From assembly GCF_003287455.1 (NCBI RefSeq), contig NZ_PRLC01000007.1:1-64000 (forward strand): 64,000 nucleotides of DNA, read 5' to 3'. The translations under genes were made by a program, and so were the position numbers. Within the stretch, counting starts at the first letter, position 1, and every line of letters starts with the position of its first letter. This document shows positions 52,826 to 60,381 of the stretch, piece after piece. This DNA is from Faecalibacterium hattorii. GTDB lineage: Bacteria; Bacillota; Clostridia; Oscillospirales; Ruminococcaceae. The notes beneath the pieces were generated by a model. The model worked only from the letters and a program-made list of their open reading frames with translations. It did no database searches and was not told the DNA's origin.

Positions 52826-53278
52826 ATGGAAGAACTTATTGGCTGGGTGCTTTTGGCAATCTTTGTGGTGGCTGCGGGCAGAGTTGGGTATTTGATCTAT
52901 CAAAACAACCGGCACCCGGAGCAGGCAGCGGCTTCGGCAGCAACGGCCCGGCGTGACCCCCACGGTGAGACTGGCCCCATGATCTACTTTGCCAACGATG
53001 CACATGGCCGAACGGACCGTGAATATCAGTTCAACTACAAGTGGGTATACGATGGCACCCTTCACGCATACACCTGGCGCGCGTACATCCTGCGGATGCC
53101 CAGCCTGTGTGGTCGCCCCAGCGACGGCCACAGTACCCACCGCTGGAGCGATGCGAACGGCAACCACTGGGTCTGCTGGGATTCGCCCGTCACAAGCCTG
53201 ACCAAGATGCAGTCGGTGTCCCGGCTGTGGGCGGACAGTGTGCAGGAGTACATTGCCACCGGCAAGCTGTTTGGCTGA
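52826..53278 (+). CDS. Membrane-anchored protein with an E2-like C-terminal half
   Basis: 150 residues: one N-terminal membrane helix (GWVLLAIFVVAAGRVGYLIY), a variable linker, then a compact domain. The C-terminal half shows STHRWSDANGNHWVCWDSP (His106... Cys117) followed by VTSLTKMQSVSRLWADSVQE and a final TGKLFG. The order His, Gly, hydrophobic-Cys, Pro and a long helix matches the active-site region of ubiquitin-conjugating (E2) enzymes, so Cys117 is a candidate thioester site. The assignment is by pattern only. GGGAGGAAGACTTT precedes the ATG. Confidence 0.65.
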   Translation: MEELIGWVLLAIFVVAAGRVGYLIYQNNRHPEQAAASAATARRDPHGETGPMIYFANDAHGRTDREYQFNYKWVYDGTLHAYTWRAYILRMPSLCGRPSDGHSTHRWSDANGNHWVCWDSPVTSLTKMQSVSRLWADSVQEYIATGKLFG

Positions 53279-53292
53279 AAGGAGAAGGCACG

Positions 53293-54021
53293 ATGAAACG
53301 ATGTCCAAACCCGGACTGCCGTTCGGAGTTCTTCTTCGGCGATGCCAAGACCCACTGCCCCTTTTGCCACAGCGTTCTGGTGCAGGATACGGCACCTGCC
53401 GCCTCTCCCCGGGTGAGCCTACCGCTTTCGCCCCTTGTCAGCCCGCCGCAGGCACAGGCAGAGCCAGTGTTCATGCAGCACGGCCGGGGCGGCATCACCT
53501 GCACCGGCCGCGTTCTGGAACTGGACCATCAGGCTGTGTTTTACAGTCGGGCGCACAAGCTGTTCAATGCGCTGGTGCGCAGGGAACCGTATCAGTTCGC
53601 CCACCAGACGCTGGAATACACCGTCCGGGTCGAGCCCATCACCGACGAGGTGCCCAGCGAGGTGACGGACTTCTGCCTGTACGGCAACTGCCTGGGGCGC
53701 ATCCAGATCGGCGATGAGGTGCGTATCCGGGCAAAGGAACAGGGCGGCCACCGGGTGGTAAAGTCCATCTACAACCTTGCCACCGGCTCAGAGGTGAAGC
53801 CCGGGCTGCAGCTCAGCGCCACAGCCATCTGGCTGACGCTGGGGTTGCTGGCAGCGCTGCTTGCGGCCCTTGCCTGCACGGTGGTCTACCTGTTCCGCTC
53901 CGGAGTGGTAGCGGCATTCCTGCTGGCACTGCTCGCAGCCTGCATGCCCTTGTTCATCATGCTGATCGGCTTCTGGATCTTATTCCGGAGCGTATTTCCC
54001 AACCGCAGAAGAAGGAGGTAA
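53293..54021 (+). CDS. Zinc-ribbon membrane protein of unknown function
   Basis: 242 residues. The N-terminal zinc ribbon is MKRCPNPDC...HCPFC. A Pro-rich linker follows, then a beta-rich domain (GGITCTGRVLELDHQAVFYS, NCLGRIQIGDEVRIRAKEQG) with an OB-fold-like feel. Two C-terminal membrane helices (IWLTLGLLAALLAALACTVV; AFLLALLAACMPLFIMLIGF) and a basic end NRRRRR complete it. AAAGGAGAAGGCACG precedes the ATG. The HerA-like ATPase gene follows after 3 bp. Its role is unknown; it could anchor or regulate that ATPase. Confidence 0.75.
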   Translation: MKRCPNPDCRSEFFFGDAKTHCPFCHSVLVQDTAPAASPRVSLPLSPLVSPPQAQAEPVFMQHGRGGITCTGRVLELDHQAVFYSRAHKLFNALVRREPYQFAHQTLEYTVRVEPITDEVPSEVTDFCLYGNCLGRIQIGDEVRIRAKEQGGHRVVKSIYNLATGSEVKPGLQLSATAIWLTLGLLAALLAALACTVVYLFRSGVVAAFLLALLAACMPLFIMLIGFWILFRSVFPNRRRRR

Positions 54022-54024
54022 GCC

Positions 54025-56508
54025 ATGAACCCCTACAGCACTGAACTGCGCCGCGCCATGACGCTGGCCGACCAGATCCTTGCCCTCAAGCAAAACCGCG
54101 GCCTGGTCGATGCTGACGCCATGCAGGTGGACGCAGGCGCGTTTTTCCCCAACATCTCCCGCTGGACGCAGATGTGCGGCTTCCGCATGAGCGGCCCGCC
54201 CGAAGCAGGCAAGGCCCTGCTGCAAAAGGCTGCGGCGCGGTGGCTGCGTGCCGCCCACCAGAGCGGTGCCGCCTCGGCGTTCGTGTTCCGCACGGATCAC
54301 GGCAGTGCAGCCGCCTTCTACGGCAGCAGCATCGACAATGCAGCATTGTTCCAGTCGCTTTTGCCAGAGTGCGAGACCAGACCGCAGGCGTCCTGGTTCA
54401 GCGGTGGCTACCGCTGTTCGGGGCTGTTCCTGGGCACCTTTACCGCTGATGGCGTGGCCGAAGCACTGGCTTCGTCAGGGCTGGACCGCTGCTACGCGGC
54501 CTTCATCGCCCTGCCCGCAGCGGATGCCGACATTCAGGCCCTGCTGGAAGATGACCGCCGTCTTGCCCGGCAGCTTGAACCCTGCAAGGCGTTCCCCCGG
54601 GTGTGCGGCAGCGCTTCCCGCCGCACGGTGGAGGTGCCGGTGCAGAATGTGGCGGCGGCGCTGGATGCACTGCAGGAGGAGATCACGCTGCTGGAAAAGG
54701 CCCGCAGCACCGGCCTTGTGCAGGCGGTGATCCGCTTTGGTGCGGACAGCCGCACCGACTATCTGCAGCTTGCCGGCATCATCCGCGCATGCCTTGCCGG
54801 GCGGGAAGAGCAGCCGGGCTTTGAGCCTATCCGCTGCTTTGACCTGCAGGGGGATTTCCGCTATCCGGAGACCTGCCTTGCCATCCCCCGCGCAGCGGTA
54901 CGCCTGCCCGACGGCACCGCCGCCGCAGTCTATGTGGCAAGCCTTCAGAGCGCCGAAGCGGCGGCATCCTTCTGCGTGCCGCCCACCTGCGCCTGCCCGG
55001 GGTTCTATGTGCAGAACCCTGTGGAGGACGAGGGTTGCCGGGAGCTGTTCCCGGTGGTGCGCCCCATCGCGGCGGCAGGCGTCACGGCGGGCCGCGTGCT
55101 GGGCAGCGGCGCACCGGCAGCGATCCCGTTCTCGGCGCTGCTGTGCCACACGGCGGTGTTCGGAGCCTGCTGCACCGGCAAGACCACGCTGGTGAAGAAC
55201 CTGCTGGTGGACCTGTGGGCCCGGCAGCAGACCCCCTTCGTGGTGTTGGAAGCGGCCAAGAAGGAGTACAACGCTCTGCTGGGGCAGATCCCTTCGCTTA
55301 TGGTCTATACCTCCGGTGCCGATGGCCCATTGCTGCGCATCAATCCGCTGCGCCCGGAAGACGGTACGCTCATAGAGAACCACGCCGCCGTTACGCTGGC
55401 GCTGACGGCTTCCACCGGTGCAGAGCACCCCATCCCGGAGGCGTTCAGCGGCCTGCTGCAGCAGACCTACCACCGCTTTGGCTGGGAGTACGGCATGGCG
55501 GCCTACACCGACCCGGCAAAGCCCTTCCCAACCTTTGCCGATGTGCTGGCTGGGGTGGAGGACTATGTCGCCCACCACGCCCGCTATGGGCCTGAGGTGC
55601 GCCAGAACCTGACCGGTGCGCTGGAACTGCGCGCCGAGACCATGACCAGCGGTGCGTTGGGCCGCGTGTTCGCCGACCCCTTTGGCATGACGGCAAAGCA
55701 GCTGCTCACGGTGCCTACGGTTCTGGAACTGGCCGACTTCTCGGAGGAAGCCACGGCCTTCCTCATGAACATCCTGATGTTCCGCTTCCAGTCTTACCTG
55801 CAGCGGCTGCCCGAGTCTTCGGCGCTGCAGCGGCTCATCGTGCTGGAAGAGGCCCACAACGTGTTCCGCAAAACGGACGCCGAGGACAGCGCACTGGCCC
55901 GCTCCAACCTAGCCTTCGACAAGATGTTTGCCGAGATCCGTGCCAGCGGCACAGGCCTTGTCCTCAGCGACCAGCGGCCCTCCCTGATGCCGGATTCCGT
56001 CATGGCCAACACCGCCGTCAAGCTGTGTCTGGGCATGGATTCCGGCGAGGACCGGGGCTGCATGGGCAGCGTCATGGACCTTTCGGTGCTGCAGCGCCGT
56101 GCCCTGCACGCCTTCCGGCCCGGCGAATGCCTGATGACGGTGCGGGGCACTCACGGGGTGTTCCACCTGCAGACGGAAAAGCCCGGCACATCCGGGAGCT
56201 TTACGGCGGCCTGCCTTGTGTGCGGCAGCCGGTTCCGCTGCAGGAAAAGTGCCGTGCAGGGCCTGCTGGCCCCGCTGGATGCAGGGCAGATGCAGTACCA
56301 TCTGGCCCGTATCCGTGCCGACCCCTACAACATCCCTGTGCTTGCGGAGAACATCGAACAGATGCTGCAGCAGCTGCGCATCACGGCGGCAGCACCTACA
56401 AAGCTCTGCCTGCTGGGCGAAATGCTGGCCGGAGCCGGGGTGCCGCTGGGCGAGAGCCGACAGATCGTGACCGCATACCATAACCACCTGAAAGGAGGAA
56501 CTGTATGA
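54025..56508 (+). CDS. HerA/FtsK-like hexameric ATPase
   Basis: 827 residues. The first 350 are a poorly known domain, followed by a DUF87/HerA-type ATPase. Walker A is GACCTGKTTL (about 379-388), the FVVLEAAKKEYNALLG region follows, and Walker B is LIVLEEAHN (about 604-612). SDQRPSLMPDSVMANTA is sensor/arginine-finger-like. The C-terminal stretch has a zinc-like pair (CLVCGSRFRC). HerA/FtsK enzymes pump DNA or occasionally proteins through a hexameric ring. AAGAAGGAGGTAAGCC precedes the ATG. Its stop overlaps the next start (ATGA). Confidence 0.87.
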   Translation: MNPYSTELRRAMTLADQILALKQNRGLVDADAMQVDAGAFFPNISRWTQMCGFRMSGPPEAGKALLQKAAARWLRAAHQSGAASAFVFRTDHGSAAAFYGSSIDNAALFQSLLPECETRPQASWFSGGYRCSGLFLGTFTADGVAEALASSGLDRCYAAFIALPAADADIQALLEDDRRLARQLEPCKAFPRVCGSASRRTVEVPVQNVAAALDALQEEITLLEKARSTGLVQAVIRFGADSRTDYLQLAGIIRACLAGREEQPGFEPIRCFDLQGDFRYPETCLAIPRAAVRLPDGTAAAVYVASLQSAEAAASFCVPPTCACPGFYVQNPVEDEGCRELFPVVRPIAAAGVTAGRVLGSGAPAAIPFSALLCHTAVFGACCTGKTTLVKNLLVDLWARQQTPFVVLEAAKKEYNALLGQIPSLMVYTSGADGPLLRINPLRPEDGTLIENHAAVTLALTASTGAEHPIPEAFSGLLQQTYHRFGWEYGMAAYTDPAKPFPTFADVLAGVEDYVAHHARYGPEVRQNLTGALELRAETMTSGALGRVFADPFGMTAKQLLTVPTVLELADFSEEATAFLMNILMFRFQSYLQRLPESSALQRLIVLEEAHNVFRKTDAEDSALARSNLAFDKMFAEIRASGTGLVLSDQRPSLMPDSVMANTAVKLCLGMDSGEDRGCMGSVMDLSVLQRRALHAFRPGECLMTVRGTHGVFHLQTEKPGTSGSFTAACLVCGSRFRCRKSAVQGLLAPLDAGQMQYHLARIRADPYNIPVLAENIEQMLQQLRITAAAPTKLCLLGEMLAGAGVPLGESRQIVTAYHNHLKGGTV

Positions 56509-57452
56509 GCGAGATCAGCGGCGGCAGCGCCGAGAACGATGAGATGAACACTCCCGAAACAGGCGGCGAGACAGGCCAGACCGGCTCCGGAGGCACCGAA
56601 GGTCTTGCGGGCGGGAACCTGGAGAGCGTCCAGCTGGGCGAGGGCAGCGAAGTACCGCCCGCCGCCCCAGCAGCCGAAATCACCCCTGCCCCGGCAACAG
56701 AGGTACAGGAGCTCAGCCCGCAGCAGCAGGCCGAGGTCATCCACCAGAATACCATCGCCAGTATCCTACAGGAGAACGGGGCCTACTTTTCGCCCAAGGA
56801 TGCGGCCCGGGTCAGCCAGGGCGCAGACAGCATCCGGGTGGTGCAGGACCTTGGCGAGGGGGTGACCGGCGGCTACCGCTACAGTGAAGGGAAAAGCTCG
56901 ATCCAGCTGCTTGCCACCAGCAAAAACCAGCTGGAACGCTCTGCCATCCATGAGACGGTGCACTGCAGCAGCTTCAACCGGGAGATCATCGTGCCCGAGC
57001 CGTCAAAGGGCGGCTACATGGTCTACAATACCGTGGGCACCCGTCAGGCATCCTGGTTCAAGTCGGATAAGAATGGCGAGATCTCCAACTATGCAGAGAA
57101 AGGCAGAGGAATGAACGAGGGTATCACGACCATGTACACAAACCGGGAGCTGGCCAAGATTAGCCAGGAACGTGCCCTTGCCGCCCAGCGCCAGCAGATC
57201 TACGGCCATGCCACAGACCTGTGCACAGCACTGGAAGGGCAGGTGGGCGAAGCACCCATGAAGGAAGCCTTCTTTGGCGGCAACATGAAGGCGCTGGAAG
57301 ACAAGGTGAACGAACTGGCAGGGGATAAAGTGTTCGACAGCCTACGCAGCTGCCTGGACCGTGCCATTTCCGATGACTATACTGAACGTGTGGCCGCCAC
57401 CCGGGAGGCACAGGAGATCCTGGCCCGGATGGCAGAGAGGAGCAAAAAATGA
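56505..57452 (+). CDS. HExxH metalloprotein with a low-complexity head
   Basis: 315 residues. Residues 1-70 are a Gly/Thr/Glu/Pro-rich, disordered head. The central part includes the zinc motif HETVH (149-153, in RSAIHETVHCSSF) and a possible third ligand region MNEGITTMYTNRE. The tail is helical. There is no signal peptide. It could be a protease effector or modifier-processing enzyme, and similarity to known toxins is not visible. AAAGGAGGAACTGT precedes the ATG. It is coupled to the HerA gene upstream and to the next gene by ATGA overlaps. Confidence 0.75.
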   Translation: MSEISGGSAENDEMNTPETGGETGQTGSGGTEGLAGGNLESVQLGEGSEVPPAAPAAEITPAPATEVQELSPQQQAEVIHQNTIASILQENGAYFSPKDAARVSQGADSIRVVQDLGEGVTGGYRYSEGKSSIQLLATSKNQLERSAIHETVHCSSFNREIIVPEPSKGGYMVYNTVGTRQASWFKSDKNGEISNYAEKGRGMNEGITTMYTNRELAKISQERALAAQRQQIYGHATDLCTALEGQVGEAPMKEAFFGGNMKALEDKVNELAGDKVFDSLRSCLDRAISDDYTERVAATREAQEILARMAERSKK

Positions 57453-57838
57453 TGATCGATCTGGTATTTGATTATATGGCAGCAAAAGGCGTTGTCTTTT
57501 ATAGCCAGGAGGAGATGAAGACCGCCGAGGCGGGCATCCGGGAGTATCTGCAGTGCAATGGCATCCCGGAAGAAAAAAACGACGAATATTACCGTGATTA
57601 CCTGCACAGGGGGCTGGATATCATCGACCCTGCGGACCTGAAAGCCTATTTTCTGCACCGGAAGGCGATCAGCCTTGTGGTGCAGCTGCGAATCGAGCAA
57701 GCCCACGCAGGCGGCGTGCTCAAACCGGAGCGTGCTGTCCTGCTGCGCGAAGCGCTGGCCGAACTGTACCGTGCAGGGCTGGGGGAACGCTATGTGCCCA
57801 CCGAAGAGCAGGCCCGCATCGCAGGGAGTTTCGTCTGA
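57449..57838 (+). CDS. Unknown 129-residue helical protein
   Basis: Helical throughout (MMIDLVFDYMAAKGVVFYSQ, KNDEYYRDYLHRGLDI, AVLLREALAELYRAGLG), acidic, soluble. AGAGGAGCAAAAA precedes the ATG, and start and stop overlap the neighbours, so it is translated with them. No family is recognised. Confidence 0.65.
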   Translation: MMIDLVFDYMAAKGVVFYSQEEMKTAEAGIREYLQCNGIPEEKNDEYYRDYLHRGLDIIDPADLKAYFLHRKAISLVVQLRIEQAHAGGVLKPERAVLLREALAELYRAGLGERYVPTEEQARIAGSFV

Positions 57839-58239
57839 TGGCCGCGGCACCAGAGTTCCCGGCGTGGGCCGTGGAAGAAGCTGCCCGGCAGCTGCAGATC
57901 ACCCTGCGGCAACTGCGCCAGGCACAGGGTACCCTGTATTTCTGCACCCTGCCCAGCGGGCTGAGATTTGATCTGTACGCCGGTTTAGACGGCACGCTGC
58001 AGTGCTGGCGGCTGGTAGATGGCTCCAGGTGGGAGAAAGACCGCCGCATGGAATGCCGTGACCCTTCTCGGAACGGGCCCGCTGTGGGGGTGGAACCCAC
58101 AGGGGAAGGTACGCTCCGCATCTATGCCGAGCAGCACATCGATCCGGAAGAGCCAGACCCGGAGAAGAAAATCCTGAAATTGCTGCGTGGGTATGCGGAG
58201 CTGATCAGCGCACCGGAAATGCAGCACCTGGGGCTGTAA
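57838..58239 (+). CDS. Unknown 133-residue protein
   Basis: Starts MAAAPEFPAWAVEEAARQLQ, with a beta-rich middle (GTLYFCTLPSGLRFDLYAG, QCWRLVDGSRW) and a helical end (KKILKLLRGYAELISA). It shares one base with the preceding stop. It could fold as a small alpha/beta domain; no function assigned. It is the last gene before promoter C. Confidence 0.65.
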   Translation: MAAAPEFPAWAVEEAARQLQITLRQLRQAQGTLYFCTLPSGLRFDLYAGLDGTLQCWRLVDGSRWEKDRRMECRDPSRNGPAVGVEPTGEGTLRIYAEQHIDPEEPDPEKKILKLLRGYAELISAPEMQHLGL

Positions 58240-58280
58240 ACTGCTGGGTGATACACATTGCACGGCAGAGCTGGTATACT
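58235..58280 (+). promoter_or_regulatory. Island promoter C
   Basis: The motif TGTAAACTGCTGGGTGA starts 40 bp before TATACT (58275-58280) and overlaps the end of the upstream gene. It drives ClpP, VirD4, a small ORF and a membrane metalloprotein. Confidence 0.75.
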
Positions 58281-58311
58281 GGAACCAGAAAAAACAAAGG
58301 AGTGAATTACC

Positions 58312-58896
58312 ATGCAAGTGATTCAAAAAAGCAGCAGCGGCACCCAGAGCTTTCCGCTGGATGCCATGCTTCTGGCGCAGCGGACGGTGTTCCTGACCGG
58401 TGAGATCAACACCAGCACGGTCAACGCCATCATCCAGCAGCTTCTGTTTCTGGAAAGCGCAGATGCCACAGCCCCCATCAAGCTTATCATCACCTCGCCC
58501 GGCGGCACCGTGCAGGCGGGCCTTGCCCTTTACGACCAGCTGAAGGGCATGACTGTGCCCATCGACCTGTACTGTGTGGAGTTGGCGGCCAGCATGGCGG
58601 CGGTGATTTTGGCCGGTGGAAGACGTGGCCACCGCTTTATCCTGCGGCACAGCATGGTCATGATCCATGAACCGCAGATTGCTTCCGCTTCGGGCGGGGT
58701 ATGCGGCAGTGCATCCTCCATCCAGAAAACGGCAGAATCCATTTTGACCACCAAGCGAGAACTGACCGGCCTGCTGGCACGGGACACCGGCCACCGGGTG
58801 GAAGAGATCGAAGCGGCCATTGGTTACGACAACTTCATGAAAGCGGACGAGGCTGTGGCCTTTGGAATCTGCGACCGTATTGTGGACCGAGTGTAA
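58312..58896 (+). CDS. ClpP-like serine protease
   Basis: 194 residues, normal ClpP size. The handle is LIITSPGGTVQAGLAL, the nucleophile region ELAASMAAVI (Ser94), the catalytic His in RHSMVMIHEP (His119), and the Asp region GYDNF (Asp173). The usual GxASMGA is ELAASMAA here, still with Ser. The hydrophobic-pocket N-terminus (loops that dock Clp ATPases) is reduced. It is a second ClpP dedicated to the island, presumably fed by the AAA+ ATPase; pairing is inference. AAAGGAGTGAATTACC precedes the ATG. Confidence 0.9.
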   Translation: MQVIQKSSSGTQSFPLDAMLLAQRTVFLTGEINTSTVNAIIQQLLFLESADATAPIKLIITSPGGTVQAGLALYDQLKGMTVPIDLYCVELAASMAAVILAGGRRGHRFILRHSMVMIHEPQIASASGGVCGSASSIQKTAESILTTKRELTGLLARDTGHRVEEIEAAIGYDNFMKADEAVAFGICDRIVDRV

Positions 58897-58907
58897 AGGA
58901 GAGTACG

Positions 58908-60188
58908 ATGAAACGAGATTCTCTTGTTGTGGCGGAAGGCTGTGTGCTGTCCGGTGACGAGGTGGGCCGCACTCGCCCCAACGCAAATGCGCTGATCGTG
59001 GGCACCACCGGCTGCGGCAAAAGTACTAGCGTGATCCTGCCCACAGTGGCCCGGATGCACTGCAGCAACCCGATCCTGAGCTATGCAAAAGAGCGGGACG
59101 CCTACCTTATGGCAGAGTACCTCAAGCGCAAAAACTACATGGTGCACATCCTGAATGCGGCACACCCCAAGAAGAGCACCCTCAGCTACGACCCCATTGC
59201 TTCCATCGAGAGTTATGCGGACATCGAGGCACTGTCGGCAGCCATCGTGGATATGTCCATCCGCAAGAGCGTGGATGATTACTGGCAGGTCAAGGCAAAG
59301 CAGCTGCTCTCGGGCCTGATCGCTGGCTGCTTCATGACCTCCAAAGGCAGCCGTATGCCCGGCATGGCCGATGTGCTGGCACTGTTCGACAAGACCATTC
59401 CTTGCGAAAATGCCTATGGCGTTGAGCCGGAGCTGTATGGGATGTTCCAGCGGCTGGAAAAGGCCTCGCCGGGGTGCTTTGCGGTGCGGGAGTTTAACAG
59501 CTGGCGCAGCTTGCCAGAACGCACGGCATCCTGCGTGCGGGATACTCTGGCGGGTGCTTTGAGCACCGTATTCCCGGAGTCCATCCGCCGCATGATGCGA
59601 GAAAAACCGCAGTTCGACACTGTGCGTTTTGCAAGCCGCAAGGAAGCATTGCTGGTGATCACCTCGGCGGCAGACACCGCACAGCAATACTATGCGAACC
59701 TGTTCTACCGCAGCACGGAGCAGCAACTGCTCCGATATGCGGCCAGCTGTCCCGGCGGTGAGCTGCCTCGGGAAGTGCGCTACATCTTTGATGATTTCGC
59801 CTGCACGGCCCCTATTCAGGGCTTTGCCAGCGACATCAGCCTGTTCCGCTCGGCAGGGCTTTCGGCCATTCTGCTGCTGCAGTCGGAGCAACAGCTGGAA
59901 GCTATGTACAAAGAAGAAGCTGCCGTCATTCGGCAGAACTGTGCAGTATACGCTTACTTCCCCGGCGGGTTCGATAACCGCTCCTGTGAGATCGTCTCCA
60001 AACGGATGGATCTGCCATACGACGAGGTGCTCTATGCACCGATGGGTAAGGTGTTCGTAATGAGGTCAGGGTGTCGGCCGGCATGCCTGCCCCGCTACGA
60101 CACCCTGAACAGCCGGGAATACCAGGAGTATCTCAGTTGCAGCAATGACCGCACCGGCCGCAGACGCTTTGGAGGTGATGAGCTATGA
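58908..60188 (+). CDS. VirD4/TraG-like coupling ATPase
   Basis: 426 residues with Walker A VGTTGCGKST (about 31-40), the VirD4-type SYDPIASIESYADIEALS, the coupling-protein motif DDYWQVKAKQLLSGLIAGCF, Walker B-like YIFDDFACTAPIQGF and a C-terminal FPGGFDNRSCEIVSKR. Such ATPases recruit substrates to type IV secretion or conjugation machinery, but no N-terminal membrane helices and no other tra/vir genes occur here. GTAAAGGAGAGTACG precedes the ATG. The stop overlaps the next start (ATGA). Confidence 0.85.
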   Translation: MKRDSLVVAEGCVLSGDEVGRTRPNANALIVGTTGCGKSTSVILPTVARMHCSNPILSYAKERDAYLMAEYLKRKNYMVHILNAAHPKKSTLSYDPIASIESYADIEALSAAIVDMSIRKSVDDYWQVKAKQLLSGLIAGCFMTSKGSRMPGMADVLALFDKTIPCENAYGVEPELYGMFQRLEKASPGCFAVREFNSWRSLPERTASCVRDTLAGALSTVFPESIRRMMREKPQFDTVRFASRKEALLVITSAADTAQQYYANLFYRSTEQQLLRYAASCPGGELPREVRYIFDDFACTAPIQGFASDISLFRSAGLSAILLLQSEQQLEAMYKEEAAVIRQNCAVYAYFPGGFDNRSCEIVSKRMDLPYDEVLYAPMGKVFVMRSGCRPACLPRYDTLNSREYQEYLSCSNDRTGRRRFGGDEL

Positions 60189-60355
60189 GAATGTCCGCAC
60201 ACAAAAAGTTCGTGCTGGAACTGCGTGCCCCGGTGGAACGGTACGAGACCCGCAGTGCCGCAGGCTGTAAGCCGGGCACCGCCCGGGAAGATGACCTTGG
60301 TCAGATGCTAGAAAAAAAATTCGACGAGCTTTTTGGCCCGGGGGAAGAGGACTGA
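60185..60355 (+). CDS. Unknown 56-residue protein
   Basis: Reads MRMSAHKKFVLELRAPVERY and ends GPGEED. Its ATG overlaps the stop of the VirD4-like gene. The N-terminus is basic, the C-terminus acidic. Too short for recognition; a beta-alpha-like small adaptor is possible. GGAGG lies upstream inside the preceding gene (TTTGGAGGTGATGAGCT). Confidence 0.6.
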   Translation: MRMSAHKKFVLELRAPVERYETRSAAGCKPGTAREDDLGQMLEKKFDELFGPGEED

Positions 60356-60381
60356 AAAAGGAAAGAAGGGGATGTGGAGCA

